Counted from the stretch's first letter, positions 17,087 to 26,570 are shown. The stretch: 60,110 bases of DNA from Planctomycetota bacterium (GCA_016197205.1 JACPWG010000018.1:1-60110), one strand, 5' to 3'. The notes: generated by a model from the sequence alone, not told the origin. Numbers and translations: made by a program.

Positions 17087-18211
17087 CTACAGCTCCCTGC
17101 CCGCGAGCGCGGCGACGCCGTACCGGAGCGCGCGCTGCAGGATCTCCGCCTCGCCCGAGCCGTCGCGGGCGCGCAGGGCCACTTCCCGCCGAAGATGCCC
17201 GGTGAACTCGCCCAAGATCGTGCCCGGCGTGCCGGGGAGGGGCTCCGCCAGCTCGATCCCCCAGGCCACCTGGGCCGTGAAGTAATACCGCGCCAGCTCT
17301 TCTTCGAGATGATCGACGTCAGGGCAATACTCGGCTGTCGGCTCACCCGTCAGGGTCAGGAAGAGGCACGCGCGCCGGTCCCCGTCCTTGCGCAAGGCAT
17401 CCACGACCTCGACGTCGTGCCGGAAAGACGTCACGTCCAGCTCGACCTCGCGCAGCGTTCGGACGTTCACGGCGAGCGACTGCACATCGACCGCACCGCG
17501 TCCCCGGAGGTCGCCGAGCAGGATCCCGGTCTGCACGCCGGCCATTTCGGGAAAAATAGGCTCGGGCGCGCCGGAATACCACGCGAGCGGCCGGTCGGCG
17601 ACCTGCCGCGCGATGCTGGACTGTCCGAGCGCCACGTAATCGACGCCCGGCAGCTTGCGCATGTCCTCGTCGCCGAAAGGATGGCAGCGGGTCGAATGGA
17701 AACCGGGCGTATCCCAGGTCGCATGCACGACGGCGAGCGTCGGCACGTCGTCCTCGGGCACGCGGCTCGACAACTCGCGCACAATGTTGCGGTCCCGGCC
17801 GTCCACGTCCGCGGAGGCGGCGAGCACGCGCACGCCCTCGGCCGCGGCGCGGAATTCGGTCCACTCGGGGGAGCGGGCCACGACAAAATTCTTCGGGAAT
17901 TCGAACGTCAGATACGGCGAGTCCGATCGCAGCGAGTCCTGGTCACCGGCGACGAGGAGGACGTTGGTCTTGCGGTGGAAGGCGTCGGGCCGGAGGGTGT
18001 AGGCGACGAATTCGACTAGGGCCGCGGGCGGTTCCGGGCTGTCGAAGAGATCGCCCGCGATGATCACGAGGTCGACGGCGTGGTCGTTCGCCTGGACCAC
18101 GACGTTGCGGAGGACTTGCTTGAGGTCCTCGCGCCGTTCCCGGGCCCGCTCGGGCGAGAGGCCGAGAAACGGCCGGCCGAGGTGGAGGTCGCTGGTGTGG
18201 AGAAACTTCAT
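17087..18211 (-). CDS. YhaO/SbcD-like metallophosphoesterase (DNA exonuclease subunit)
   Basis: 374 residues from ATG 18211; the frame is open further upstream, but MKFLHTSDLHLGRPF is the canonical N-terminus. Calcineurin-like phosphoesterase motifs: D-x-H in TSDLHLG, GDLFD, GDQDS (in place of the usual GNHD), H in VVHATW, and VDYVALGQSS (GH-like motif replaced by GQ). The family forms Mre11-type nuclease complexes with its ATPase partner, here the YhaN-like protein encoded next. The replacement of the Asn-His and Gly-His motifs by Asp-Gln-type residues is odd and may weaken or alter metal binding. A good promoter lies about 45 bp upstream. Confidence 0.85.
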   Translation of the reverse strand: MKFLHTSDLHLGRPFLGLSPERARERREDLKQVLRNVVVQANDHAVDLVIIAGDLFDSPEPPAALVEFVAYTLRPDAFHRKTNVLLVAGDQDSLRSDSPYLTFEFPKNFVVARSPEWTEFRAAAEGVRVLAASADVDGRDRNIVRELSSRVPEDDVPTLAVVHATWDTPGFHSTRCHPFGDEDMRKLPGVDYVALGQSSIARQVADRPLAWYSGAPEPIFPEMAGVQTGILLGDLRGRGAVDVQSLAVNVRTLREVELDVTSFRHDVEVVDALRKDGDRRACLFLTLTGEPTAEYCPDVDHLEEELARYYFTAQVAWGIELAEPLPGTPGTILGEFTGHLRREVALRARDGSGEAEILQRALRYGVAALAGREL

Positions 18212-18254
18212 GGAGAGCCCTCGTCCTCTGGGAGCTGGGGGCGGAAGAGGCGGT

Positions 18255-18283
18255 ACTATAGTCGGACGAAGGGCGAATTGCAA
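18255..18283 (-). promoter_or_regulatory. Putative promoter of the yhaO-yhaN operon
   Basis: On the minus strand: TTGCAA (18283-18278), a 17-bp spacer, TATAGT (18260-18255). It lies 44 bp before the yhaO-like ATG. The divergent gene on the plus strand starts at 18462 and no equally good promoter was found for it. Confidence 0.6.
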
Positions 18284-18461
18284 GCGAGAGTGTACGGTCG
18301 CGGAAGGGGCGAATTTTGGTGCTGCGCCAGGCGGCGCAGCCCGGACACCGAGGGCCCGTTCGCGAATTCCGACGAAAGGCAGGCGAGCCCACAGGCCATG
18401 TAGTAGCGTTCGCGCATCCTTCGCCGGAGGGGCGGGGGCTTCTCTTGGAAAGGACCACGCC

Positions 18462-19961
18462 ATGACGTGCCGTTCGTGCCATCGCCCGCTTAGCGACTCG
18501 CGCACCCCTTGTTCCGCCTGCGGGGCCTCGCCGTTGGACCGTTTCCTATTGCGGTGCATTCCGGAGTGGCCCGCCTACCGCGCGGGGACCGATCCGCTGG
18601 TCCGCTGCCTGCTCAAGCTGGCCGCGCTGCCGGCAAAGGACGCGCCGCCCCCGCCCGAGGTCCACATCCTCCTGGTCCTGGACGTGAGCGGGTCCATGAA
18701 CGCCCCCGACCGCTATCCGCTCGTGCTCCAGGCCACGCGCGAACTGGTGGATCGGCTGCCGGCGACGGCGAGGCTGACGACGGTCCTCTTCTCCGATCGG
18801 GTCGACGTCCCGGTGCGCTGCCTCCCGGTCATGGAAGTCGGCGGCGAGCAGGCCGCCCGCGCCGTGAACGCCTCGCCCGCGAAGTTCGGCGGGGCGACGC
18901 TGCTGGCCGCCGGCTTTCGCGAGGCGCTGGCGGAGGCCGAGCGCTTCCGAAAGCGTTGCCCCGGCGCGATCCAGCGGCTGTACGTGATGACGGACGGCCA
19001 CGTCCACGACCCCGAGCAATGTCGCGAAGTGGGCCGCGACGGGGCCGCGCTCGAGGTCGAGGTCCGCGCCTTCGGGTTCGGCGAGGACTTCGATTTCCAC
19101 GCGCTCTCCGACCTGACGCGCGGGCGGAAGGGCGGGACGATCCGCCGCATTGCCACGGGCGACGCACTGCAACGCGAGCTGGTCCACATCGGCGAAACCG
19201 CCGACCGGATCGTGGCCTCCGAGGCGCGGCTGACGCTCACGCTCGCCGCGGGCGTGATTCCGGGCGAGCTTCTGCGCTACCGTCCGGGTCGGGAACGCTA
19301 CGCCGACGCCTTCAAGTCCGGCCGCGCCGCAACCCTCGAGGTCGGGGCCGTGGAGGCCGACCGCTTCTACCAATACATGATCGAGTTCCGGCTGCCGCGC
19401 GGGCCGGCGGGCGCTTTTTCCTGGGCGACGGCGCGCCTCGACTACGTGGAGGCAGGCAAGGCGTGCACGGCCGAGGTCCGTCTGCTCGTCGAGCGCTCGG
19501 GGGATGCGACGCTTGTCGTGAGCGCGGATCCGGAGGTCGCGGAGGTCGCGCAGATCCTCGAACCGCTTCGCAATCTCGCGGCAACCGCGAGCGCGGCGGC
19601 GCTCATTGCACGCGCGACCCGTCAGGCGCGCGCGGGAGTGGACTCCTCGACCCAACAGTCGCTCCTGCGCGCGCTGGACGGCGTCGCGTCCGGCCGGGGA
19701 CTCGCCGAGTTGTCGGACGCGGACCGGGCCGCACTGGAGACGGAGACGTGCAGCGAAGTCCTGGACCTGCGCCAGGCGCGGCTGGGGCGCTTGCGGGTCG
19801 CGCTCCGGATCCTCGCCCTTCGTACCGACGCCCCCGCTCTCGTCGAGGCGGTGCAACGCGCGCTCGACGCTTCGGAAGCGGGTGACCTGGAGCTTGCGCA
19901 TGTCCCCGAGGCGGTGCGCGCGACGGTGGACGCGGTCCTTCGCGAACTGGGCCTGGAATGA
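18462..19961 (+). CDS. Zinc-ribbon plus von Willebrand factor A domain protein
   Basis: 499 residues from ATG 18462, preceded by AAAGGA. The N-terminus is a four-Cys zinc ribbon (CRSCHRPL, CSACGAS). The vWA domain follows with MIDAS D74-x-S76-x-S78 in LDVSGSMN, the threonine in GGATLLA and the Asp in YVMTDGHVHD. The C-terminal 250 residues are helical and not recognised. It has no signal peptide, so it is cytoplasmic. It is followed 25 bp later by an atypical kinase gene, the arrangement seen in TerY-type vWA/kinase modules, though no PP2C phosphatase or ter gene is in the window. Function is inferred as phosphorylation-linked scaffolding. Confidence 0.82.
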   Translation: MTCRSCHRPLSDSRTPCSACGASPLDRFLLRCIPEWPAYRAGTDPLVRCLLKLAALPAKDAPPPPEVHILLVLDVSGSMNAPDRYPLVLQATRELVDRLPATARLTTVLFSDRVDVPVRCLPVMEVGGEQAARAVNASPAKFGGATLLAAGFREALAEAERFRKRCPGAIQRLYVMTDGHVHDPEQCREVGRDGAALEVEVRAFGFGEDFDFHALSDLTRGRKGGTIRRIATGDALQRELVHIGETADRIVASEARLTLTLAAGVIPGELLRYRPGRERYADAFKSGRAATLEVGAVEADRFYQYMIEFRLPRGPAGAFSWATARLDYVEAGKACTAEVRLLVERSGDATLVVSADPEVAEVAQILEPLRNLAATASAAALIARATRQARAGVDSSTQQSLLRALDGVASGRGLAELSDADRAALETETCSEVLDLRQARLGRLRVALRILALRTDAPALVEAVQRALDASEAGDLELAHVPEAVRATVDAVLRELGLE

Positions 19962-19986
19962 AGGGGGAAGTCCAGGAGGGTGAGCT

Positions 19987-20898
19987 GTGAGCTTCTCTCA
20001 TCCGCGCCGTGCCGCTCCGCCGACGCCCGTCGAAAATGCAGCCCTGGCGCTCCACGCCGCGTCCCTGGAGGGTCAAGTCCTCGCGGGACGCTACCGGATC
20101 CGCGCCTGCGTCGCCGTGGGGGGGCAGGGCATCGTCTTTCGGGCCGAGCACCTGGAGGACGGCACCCCGTACGCGGTCAAATTGGCGCGCCTCCCGTACG
20201 ACCGGCCCGCGCGCTTCGGCATCGGCGAGATCATTCTCGCGCGGGAGCGAATCCGCGCGGAGGCCGAGGCGTTGCGGGCGGTCGCGGGCGGGCGCTTCCC
20301 GAGGTTGTACGACGTGGTCGAGGGAAGGAACCCGCTGCACGTGGCGGAGCGGGGGGAGGAGGTCGTGGAGACCGAGCCTTACGTGGTGACGGAGTGGGTG
20401 GAAGGTCACGCGTTGGGAGAGTGGCCGAACCTGCCTTCACCGCCGGATCCGCGTGCGGTGGTGGAGGAGCTGCTGGGGGAAATCGAGCGTATGGCGCGCC
20501 TGCCGGGGCGCTGGGTCCTGACCGATCTCCGGCCGTCGCACATCCTGCGGGCCGTACGCGGCGACGACAAGAGGGCCGGACTGCGGCTGCTGGACGCGGG
20601 CGGGCTGATCCCGACCACCATGGGCCCGGTGCTGCACGCGCCGGTGAGCCGCGACTATTTGCCGGCATCGGCGTGGGCATCGCTGGAGCGGGACGAGCGC
20701 GTGACGCCGGACGAGAGCTGGACGATCCATGCGCTGGGCGTGTGCATGGCGCGGTGGGAGGCGGCGGAGCGTGGGGCACGAGGTGGCAGGGAGGCGCCCA
20801 GCGCGGAGTGGTTGCAGCGAATCCGCGGAATGGCGGCGGTGCTTCAGAGTGCTTCCATCCGCACGGTGGACGACGCTCGCAGGGGCATGGAGGCGTGA
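19987..20898 (+). CDS. Atypical protein kinase-like protein, vWA partner
   Basis: 303 residues from GTG 19987, with AGGAGGG eight bases upstream. The kinase fold is recognisable: Gly-rich loop VAVGGQGIVF (44-51), the ATP-binding lysine K65 in YAVKLAR, and hinge-like VVTEWVEGH. The catalytic loop reads LTDLRPSHIL (D180) instead of HRDxKxxN and the DFG motif is DAG (D203). The two Asp residues are kept while the catalytic Lys and Asn are replaced, so activity may be reduced or absent. Its position 25 bp after the vWA gene implies one transcript. It ends convergently with the giant kinase gene. Confidence 0.78.
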   Translation: MSFSHPRRAAPPTPVENAALALHAASLEGQVLAGRYRIRACVAVGGQGIVFRAEHLEDGTPYAVKLARLPYDRPARFGIGEIILARERIRAEAEALRAVAGGRFPRLYDVVEGRNPLHVAERGEEVVETEPYVVTEWVEGHALGEWPNLPSPPDPRAVVEELLGEIERMARLPGRWVLTDLRPSHILRAVRGDDKRAGLRLLDAGGLIPTTMGPVLHAPVSRDYLPASAWASLERDERVTPDESWTIHALGVCMARWEAAERGARGGREAPSAEWLQRIRGMAAVLQSASIRTVDDARRGMEA

Positions 20899-20924
20899 CT
20901 CGGGCCGCACCCCCGGAGGGCTGA

Positions 20925-21215
20925 GTCGCCTGTTGACGGGCTTCGGACACAGCCGTCAACCCTGTCACGGCGGGTCGCAGCCCATGTGGCGGCTCGCGCG
21001 GGCCGGCTTGCGCTCCATAGCGCCCGCGTAAAAATAACTGCGCAGCCTCAGACCTCGAGGCTCCTGGGGGCGCGGCCCGCTGGGCCGCGCTGCGCGGGCC
21101 GGAGGCCCGCGCCCCCAGGCATCGGTCGGTCCACGAAAATGTGAAGTAATTCTTGCGCGGGCGCATAGCTCGCGGCGAGCGAGCGAAGGAGGGAGGCCCG
21201 CGCCCCCAGGCATTG
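20925..21215. repeat. Large composite palindromic intergenic repeat
   Basis: Fills most of the 487-bp gap 20899-21385 between convergent genes. Modules: GTTGACGG paired with CCGTCAAC (about 20933-20961); GGCTTGCGCTCCATAG; a GC-rich inverted pair around CCTGGGGGCGCGG and its complement (about 21064-21120); then CGGTCCACGAAAATG and a second copy of the GC-rich block near 21200. The same modules occur at 8426-8565, 26700-26796 and 37866-37952. No gene is present. Confidence 0.75.
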
Positions 21216-21385
21216 GGTCCGGACCTCGTCCACGGGCCACGAGGACCTCGACGGCATTGCGCGGGCTCGCCGGGAACGGCCGTAACCCGAAACCGCGGGT
21301 GACGCCGATTTCGCGAATCGTCCACCGGGCATTCGCCGGCGAAAAAACGAGCTTCTCGGCTCCCGTGGCACGGGGGCATCCCGGC

Positions 21386-24300
21386 TCACCGTTCCTTCGA
21401 CCGCGTCAGCCCCTGGGTCTCCCCCAATTCGGCATCGGGCTGTTCCACCGGGATCGTGACTTCTCGAACCCCTCCGGCGCGGCGCACGCGAAGCTTCACC
21501 TCACGCGCGCCCCTGCGCTCGGCCGCGTCCTGCTCCCGACGCAGGTCGATCCAGGACGCGACGGTCGCCTCCCCACAGGCGGCCACTTCGTCACCGGGCT
21601 CCAGCCCCGCCCGTTGCCACGCCCCGCCTTCCCGAACCGATTTCACCTGGAGGCGACGCTCGAAGCGATAGCCGAGCCCGCCAAAAAGCAGACGGATGAT
21701 GTCCTCCAACCGGGAGGTCGCACCCGCGAACTCCTTCGCGGTCTTCAAGACCAGGGCATCCATCCCCTCCGGCCCGGGATCGCCGGACTGCGCGAGCCAG
21801 AAGGCCGAAAACGCCTCGACGGCCGCGGGCCGCTCGCACAGCGGCCGGGAGAACGCCACCATCACCTGCCGCACGCGCCCGGCGTCGCGTTCCCACGCCC
21901 GGCGGAGGTCCGCGAGCGCTCCTTCAGGGTCGCCTTGCGACCAGCGGAAGAGGCCCCGGTAGAGCGGCGCGTCGACCGACACCCAGCGCTCATGGGAAAC
22001 GTGGCTCGCGTCCGCCCACGCCGAGGGTCCCGCCCCCTCCAGCAGCGGCCGTTCCTTCTCCCACTCCCGCTCGGCCAGTTCCACCGCACGATCGTAGAGC
22101 GGGCCGGCCTCCTCGATGGGTCCGAGGCACGCGCGGCCGTTCGCCAGCCACAAATGGTCGAGGGCGCGGACCGGCCGGAACGGGCGCGGGCCGCCGCCCG
22201 CCCTCGACGCATGCGCTTCGAGCGTGCGCACGTCCACGCTCATCCAGAAGCCCGGGGTCTGACCTGACGCCACCGAGCCGAATCCCGCCCAGCACTCGGG
22301 CGCGAGGGTCCTCGCCAGCGGGAGGCTCCTCTCTACCGTGGGACCCGTCGCGCACCGCAGCCGCGCGTGGAGCCGGGTGGGGAGCGGAAACTGGTCCAGC
22401 TCAAAGGCCAGTTCCTTCGGGAAGGTTTCGACTCGCGCCAAGAGGACCTCCGAGGTCGAGTCGGTCGGCCCGACGCCGCGGAAGTCGATCCGCTTCATCG
22501 GGAAGTTCGTCTCACCCGCCGAGCTGACGTGAAGGGCGTGGAGCACGACGGGTTGACCGGGCCGTTCGCTGCCGAGGTAGCCGGTGAGCGAGGGCCTGCC
22601 CGACGGCTGATCCTCCGTGAGGAGGAGCACCGCGTTACTCGCCCAGTCCATGCGCTCGAACGCCACGCTTCCGGCGAGCGACACGCCCGCGCCCGGAAGC
22701 GAGACGGGCGCGAGGCAGAACTGTCCCCACCCGGCCGGCGCGGTGAAGCGGACCCCCTCGGGCAGACGCCGGAGGCAGAGCGGCGAGGAGACGAGCCAGT
22801 CGACGCGCGCCGCCCCCGGTCCGATGAGGCGAAGCGGCGCAGGCGGGCGCGCCAGCTCCGCCAGCGTCTCCCGCTCCCGCCGCAGGCGTTGCAGCGCCGC
22901 CCTCCCAAGACCGGGCGCGGCCGCGAACAGCGTGGCCAGCTCCTCCGCCCGCGCCCACTCTCCTTCCGCCGCCAGTGCCTCGACGCACGGCCGGAGGAGC
23001 TCCGCCTCCCGCCCCGACCAGCGCGCGGCGGCGGCCTTCGCCTCGTCCACGATATCCGGCATCGACCCTGGAGTGCGCGCGCCCGCGGCCTCCGCGGACG
23101 TCTCTTGCCCCCAGGCAAGGAGCGCACGCAAGGCACCGCGTTCCGCCTCGAGCCGCTCCGCCGGGGTCGCGGCTCGCCGGTCCGCGGACGGGCCCGGAGC
23201 CCGGAGCGACACGTACGTTTCGTACGCGTCCTTCCAGAGCCGCGCGATCTCGGCGTCGTGGGCGACTTCCAGACCCGGCGACAGCGCGCTCGAGCGGCCG
23301 GCCGTGGACGCGGGGGATGAACCCGTCGCCGCCGCGCCCGACGCCTTCGACGCATGGGCGGCGGGTCCACCGAACCCCGCCCCGAACAGTTTCGCCTCCC
23401 TCGAGGTGGTAAGGAGGAGACGATCCTCCCCGTGGCCCTCGAGATCGAAGGCGTACGCCGGAGCATGGAAGGAAGAGTCTTCCGGGAGATCCAGGCGCGT
23501 CAACACCCGCCACCCATCCGTCCGCCGGACGAGGAAGGAAACCGACCGCTGCACAGCCTCCGTTCGGGGGTCAGCCCGCCTTCCCGCCTGGGCGAGGAGA
23601 AAAGTTCGGCCCCCGGCGCGGAACGGCAGCGCCCCATACTGCCCCGGATCCTCACCCGTGGGCCAGTCGCCGACCTGCCCCTCGGCAAGCTCTTCCAGCC
23701 GCGCCGCACAGCCGCCGCCGTCCCCGCCGCGCGCGGCTCGGAGGAGATAGAGCCCCGGCCGCGGGAACTGATCGAAACCCTTCGAGCCGAGTACGACCCG
23801 CAGAGGGAGGATGTGCCCTTCCGCCCACTCGTTCCCGACGACGAGCTCGGGCGGCTGGCTGCCCGGCACCACCTCGGCCGTGCGTGGCGAACCGAGCGGG
23901 ACCTGCCCCTTCTCCAGTTCGACGAGCTTCCCCTCCTTCCAATGGAAGCTCCGCGCGCGAAAGCCGCGCTGCGCGTTCCAAGGCCCGACGAAGGCGATAA
24001 GCTCGGGTACGCGGTCGCCGTCGAGGTCGAGGATCTGGACGCGGTTGACCGAGGCGGACATCGGCTCGACGTGGCGCTCTTCGAGGCGATTCGACGCCCG
24101 CTTCCAGGTGTAGACCCGCAAGTCGCGCGCGTACTCCGTCGTCGCCAGGACGACCTCGGGTTCCCCATCGCCGTCGAGGTCGGCGGCGGCGAAGGGCTTC
24201 ACTCCGACGTGCGAATTCAACGGCTCCGTATGGAGGAGGGAGAAGGTCCCCTTCGCGAAGCGGAGGGCAAGGAGGACTCCGTTGCCGCCGGAGCGGGCGG

Positions 24301-26527
24301 CCGCGAGGAGAATCACGGGTGCCGCGCCGCCGCCGGGGGAAAAGGCGAACGGGACCACGATTTCGGTCGGCGCCCCTTCGACTTCGTACCGGCCGAGCTC
24401 CCGCCACGCGCCGCCGTCGCCCACGGCCAGCGCGATCAGGGACTTCCCGGAGGTGAGGAGCAACTCGTCGCGGCCGTCGCCGTCCAGATCGGCGGAGGAG
24501 GCCCCCGCGACGCCGAAGGGCAGCGCGACCTCCCCCGCCAGCAGGCGGCACAGGAGCAGGTGGTCCCCGCAGTCCGCGGCTTCCTCGGCGGGGAGCGGCC
24601 CGCCGGCCGCGGCGGCCAGGAGGGCCGCGGCCGCATCGAAGGCGAGCGAACCCTCCAGGGCCCGGCCGAGTTGATAGCGGGTCCGCGCCAGGAGGTCGGG
24701 CGGGCCCTCCCCGTCGAGAATGCGCAGCAGGAGGCCCCGCCCCTCCTCGAAGCTCCCCTGCTCCACGAGGCGTCGCGCCATCTCGAGAAGACAGGCCTGA
24801 GCCGCGCCCTTGCCGACCGCGGAGCGGTAGGAGCGGAAGCGCTCCCGCAGCGCGTCCTGTCGCTCTCCCGCTCGCTCGTCGAGCGCGGCCAGCAGCGCGT
24901 GCGCCTCGGGGACGGGGTGGTCCTCCTCCTCGCACGCCGCGACCTCGAAGCGCTTCACCAGCTCCCCCGCCGCGGCGCGCGCATCGGCGTTCCCCGCGGC
25001 GTCGCCGCGGTCGAACGCGTCGCGGGCCTGAGCGTGAAGCGCCGCGGACTCGCGTTCGCGGGCCGCGCGCTCCATGGCTGCGCGCCGACGATCGAGGACG
25101 GCCCGGAGCGACGGCCACGCGAGGACCGCCGCCACGATGCAGCAGGCGGCGGCCGCCGGGAGGAGGACGTTTCGCCGACGCACCGCCTTTCGCCAGAGCC
25201 GGTAGGCGCGGGACGCCGGTCGCGCCTCGATCACCTCGCCGGCGAGATACCGGTCCAGGTCCTCGGCCATGGCGGCGGCGGAGAGATAGCGGCGGGCGGG
25301 GTCCTTCTCCATCCCTTTCAGGACGATGGTCTCGAGGTCCGGATGGAGACCCGGCGCGCGCGCGCGCAGCGGCGGCGGGTCGGTGGCGATGATGGCCGCG
25401 ATCATTTGGAAGGACGGGGCGGGCTCGAAGGGCGGCTTCCCGCAGAGGACCTCGTAGAAGAGGACGCTGAGGGAGTAGACGTCCGAAGCGGGGCCGACGC
25501 GGGCGAGATCGCCCCCCGCCTGTTCCGGCGACATGTAGAGGAGCGTGCCCATCACCTGGCCGGTCCGGGAAAGGCGGCTCTCGCTCCCGACGTCTTTTGC
25601 CAGTCCGAAGTCCGCAAGGAGGACGCGGAAGGCGGCGGTCTCGCTGCCGGCCAGCCGGATCGAGGTGTCCGCGGCGGGGCGACCGCGGTCCGCTGCGCTC
25701 GCGTCCGGGTCGGCGGACGTCAGGAGGAGGTTCTGGGGCTTGATGTCCCGGTGAATGATCCCCTGTTGGTGCGCATGGGCAAGCGCGCGGGCCGCGTCAC
25801 GGACGATCCGCGTCGCGGCGCGGGGTGGAAGCGTGCCCATCCGTCCGAGCACGGCCGACAGGCTTTCGCCCGGAACCAGCTCCATCGTGTAGAAGAGTCG
25901 ACCGTCGATCTCCCCCGCCTCGTAGATCGGCACGATGTTCGGGTGGTGGAGGCGTCCGGCGAGGCGGACTTCGCGGTGGAACCGTTCGCGCGCCTCGGGC
26001 GCATAGGCCTCGCTGCCGAGCATGACCTTCAGCGCGACCGCGCGGCGCAGGTGGGTATCGGTGGCGCGGTAGACGGCGCCCATCCCGCCCCGGGCGATCA
26101 AGGCATCGAGGCGATAGCGGCCGAGCATCTCCCCGGCGGCGTCGGGCGCGCAGCGCGCGGCGGTGGTGCCGGGTGGAAACGGGGCGACCACGGTCCCACC
26201 TGCCGCCGTGACCGCCGGCTCCGGCTGCCCCAGGACGTTTGGGTCCACGATGGGGAGCTGCGTCTCCTCGGGCGGCTTCGGCGGCCGGGGCGCGGCGCCG
26301 GCTCGGGCATTCGCCGGGGCTCCGCCCTCGGTCGCCCCCGGGTGGGGCGGAGTCGGGTCGGACCGGGGCGGGTCCTGCTGCGTCAACGGCTGCGTCAACG
26401 GCTGCGTCAACGGCTGCGTCAACGGCTGCGTCAACGGCTGCGGCGACGGGGGCGGCGACGCGGCGGGCGGGGGCCGCGACGGGCCCGGTTCGTGTTCGTC
26501 GCGCTCGCCATCCTGTCCGGAGTTCAC
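21386..26527 (-). CDS. Giant membrane Ser/Thr protein kinase with FG-GAP repeats and PDZ domain
   Basis: 1713 residues from GTG 26527; the frame is open further upstream but without kinase-like sequence. The N-terminal 130 residues are Pro-rich with five PLTQ repeats. The kinase domain (about 135-425) has GRGGMGAVYRA-type loop, VALKVM, IHRDIKPQNLLL, LADFGLAKD and SDVYSLSVLFYEVL, all catalytic residues intact. One membrane span follows (about 445-468, VLLPAAAACCIVAAVLAW), so the rest is extracytoplasmic: helical repeats, then FG-GAP-type motifs (DLDGDGRDELLL, DLDGDGEPEVVLA, DLDGDRVPELIAF; about 680-840), and finally a PDZ-like domain (AGLEPGDEVAACGEATV, about 1620-1690). Expected to be an envelope-sensing kinase. 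It ends convergently with the vWA operon. Confidence 0.88.
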   Translation of the reverse strand: MNSGQDGERDEHEPGPSRPPPAASPPPSPQPLTQPLTQPLTQPLTQPLTQQDPPRSDPTPPHPGATEGGAPANARAGAAPRPPKPPEETQLPIVDPNVLGQPEPAVTAAGGTVVAPFPPGTTAARCAPDAAGEMLGRYRLDALIARGGMGAVYRATDTHLRRAVALKVMLGSEAYAPEARERFHREVRLAGRLHHPNIVPIYEAGEIDGRLFYTMELVPGESLSAVLGRMGTLPPRAATRIVRDAARALAHAHQQGIIHRDIKPQNLLLTSADPDASAADRGRPAADTSIRLAGSETAAFRVLLADFGLAKDVGSESRLSRTGQVMGTLLYMSPEQAGGDLARVGPASDVYSLSVLFYEVLCGKPPFEPAPSFQMIAAIIATDPPPLRARAPGLHPDLETIVLKGMEKDPARRYLSAAAMAEDLDRYLAGEVIEARPASRAYRLWRKAVRRRNVLLPAAAACCIVAAVLAWPSLRAVLDRRRAAMERAARERESAALHAQARDAFDRGDAAGNADARAAAGELVKRFEVAACEEEDHPVPEAHALLAALDERAGERQDALRERFRSYRSAVGKGAAQACLLEMARRLVEQGSFEEGRGLLLRILDGEGPPDLLARTRYQLGRALEGSLAFDAAAALLAAAAGGPLPAEEAADCGDHLLLCRLLAGEVALPFGVAGASSADLDGDGRDELLLTSGKSLIALAVGDGGAWRELGRYEVEGAPTEIVVPFAFSPGGGAAPVILLAAARSGGNGVLLALRFAKGTFSLLHTEPLNSHVGVKPFAAADLDGDGEPEVVLATTEYARDLRVYTWKRASNRLEERHVEPMSASVNRVQILDLDGDRVPELIAFVGPWNAQRGFRARSFHWKEGKLVELEKGQVPLGSPRTAEVVPGSQPPELVVGNEWAEGHILPLRVVLGSKGFDQFPRPGLYLLRAARGGDGGGCAARLEELAEGQVGDWPTGEDPGQYGALPFRAGGRTFLLAQAGRRADPRTEAVQRSVSFLVRRTDGWRVLTRLDLPEDSSFHAPAYAFDLEGHGEDRLLLTTSREAKLFGAGFGGPAAHASKASGAAATGSSPASTAGRSSALSPGLEVAHDAEIARLWKDAYETYVSLRAPGPSADRRAATPAERLEAERGALRALLAWGQETSAEAAGARTPGSMPDIVDEAKAAAARWSGREAELLRPCVEALAAEGEWARAEELATLFAAAPGLGRAALQRLRRERETLAELARPPAPLRLIGPGAARVDWLVSSPLCLRRLPEGVRFTAPAGWGQFCLAPVSLPGAGVSLAGSVAFERMDWASNAVLLLTEDQPSGRPSLTGYLGSERPGQPVVLHALHVSSAGETNFPMKRIDFRGVGPTDSTSEVLLARVETFPKELAFELDQFPLPTRLHARLRCATGPTVERSLPLARTLAPECWAGFGSVASGQTPGFWMSVDVRTLEAHASRAGGGPRPFRPVRALDHLWLANGRACLGPIEEAGPLYDRAVELAEREWEKERPLLEGAGPSAWADASHVSHERWVSVDAPLYRGLFRWSQGDPEGALADLRRAWERDAGRVRQVMVAFSRPLCERPAAVEAFSAFWLAQSGDPGPEGMDALVLKTAKEFAGATSRLEDIIRLLFGGLGYRFERRLQVKSVREGGAWQRAGLEPGDEVAACGEATVASWIDLRREQDAAERRGAREVKLRVRRAGGVREVTIPVEQPDAELGETQGLTRSKER
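26377..26436. repeat. 12-bp tandem repeat coding for PLTQ
   Basis: Five perfect units of GCTGCGTCAACG, translated on the minus strand as PLTQ in the disordered N-terminus of the giant kinase, followed by a degraded sixth. Perfect identity at DNA level means recent slippage, so copy number is likely variable between strains. Confidence 0.9.
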
Positions 26528-26570
26528 GGGATGCGCCCCCTGGCTCGTGTCGGTCCGATCTGAGCGACCG

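Noticed and set aside
23354..26563. Plus-strand ORF of 1069 codons
   Set aside because: Antisense to the giant kinase gene, which has complete kinase motifs; high GC leaves the opposite strand free of stops.
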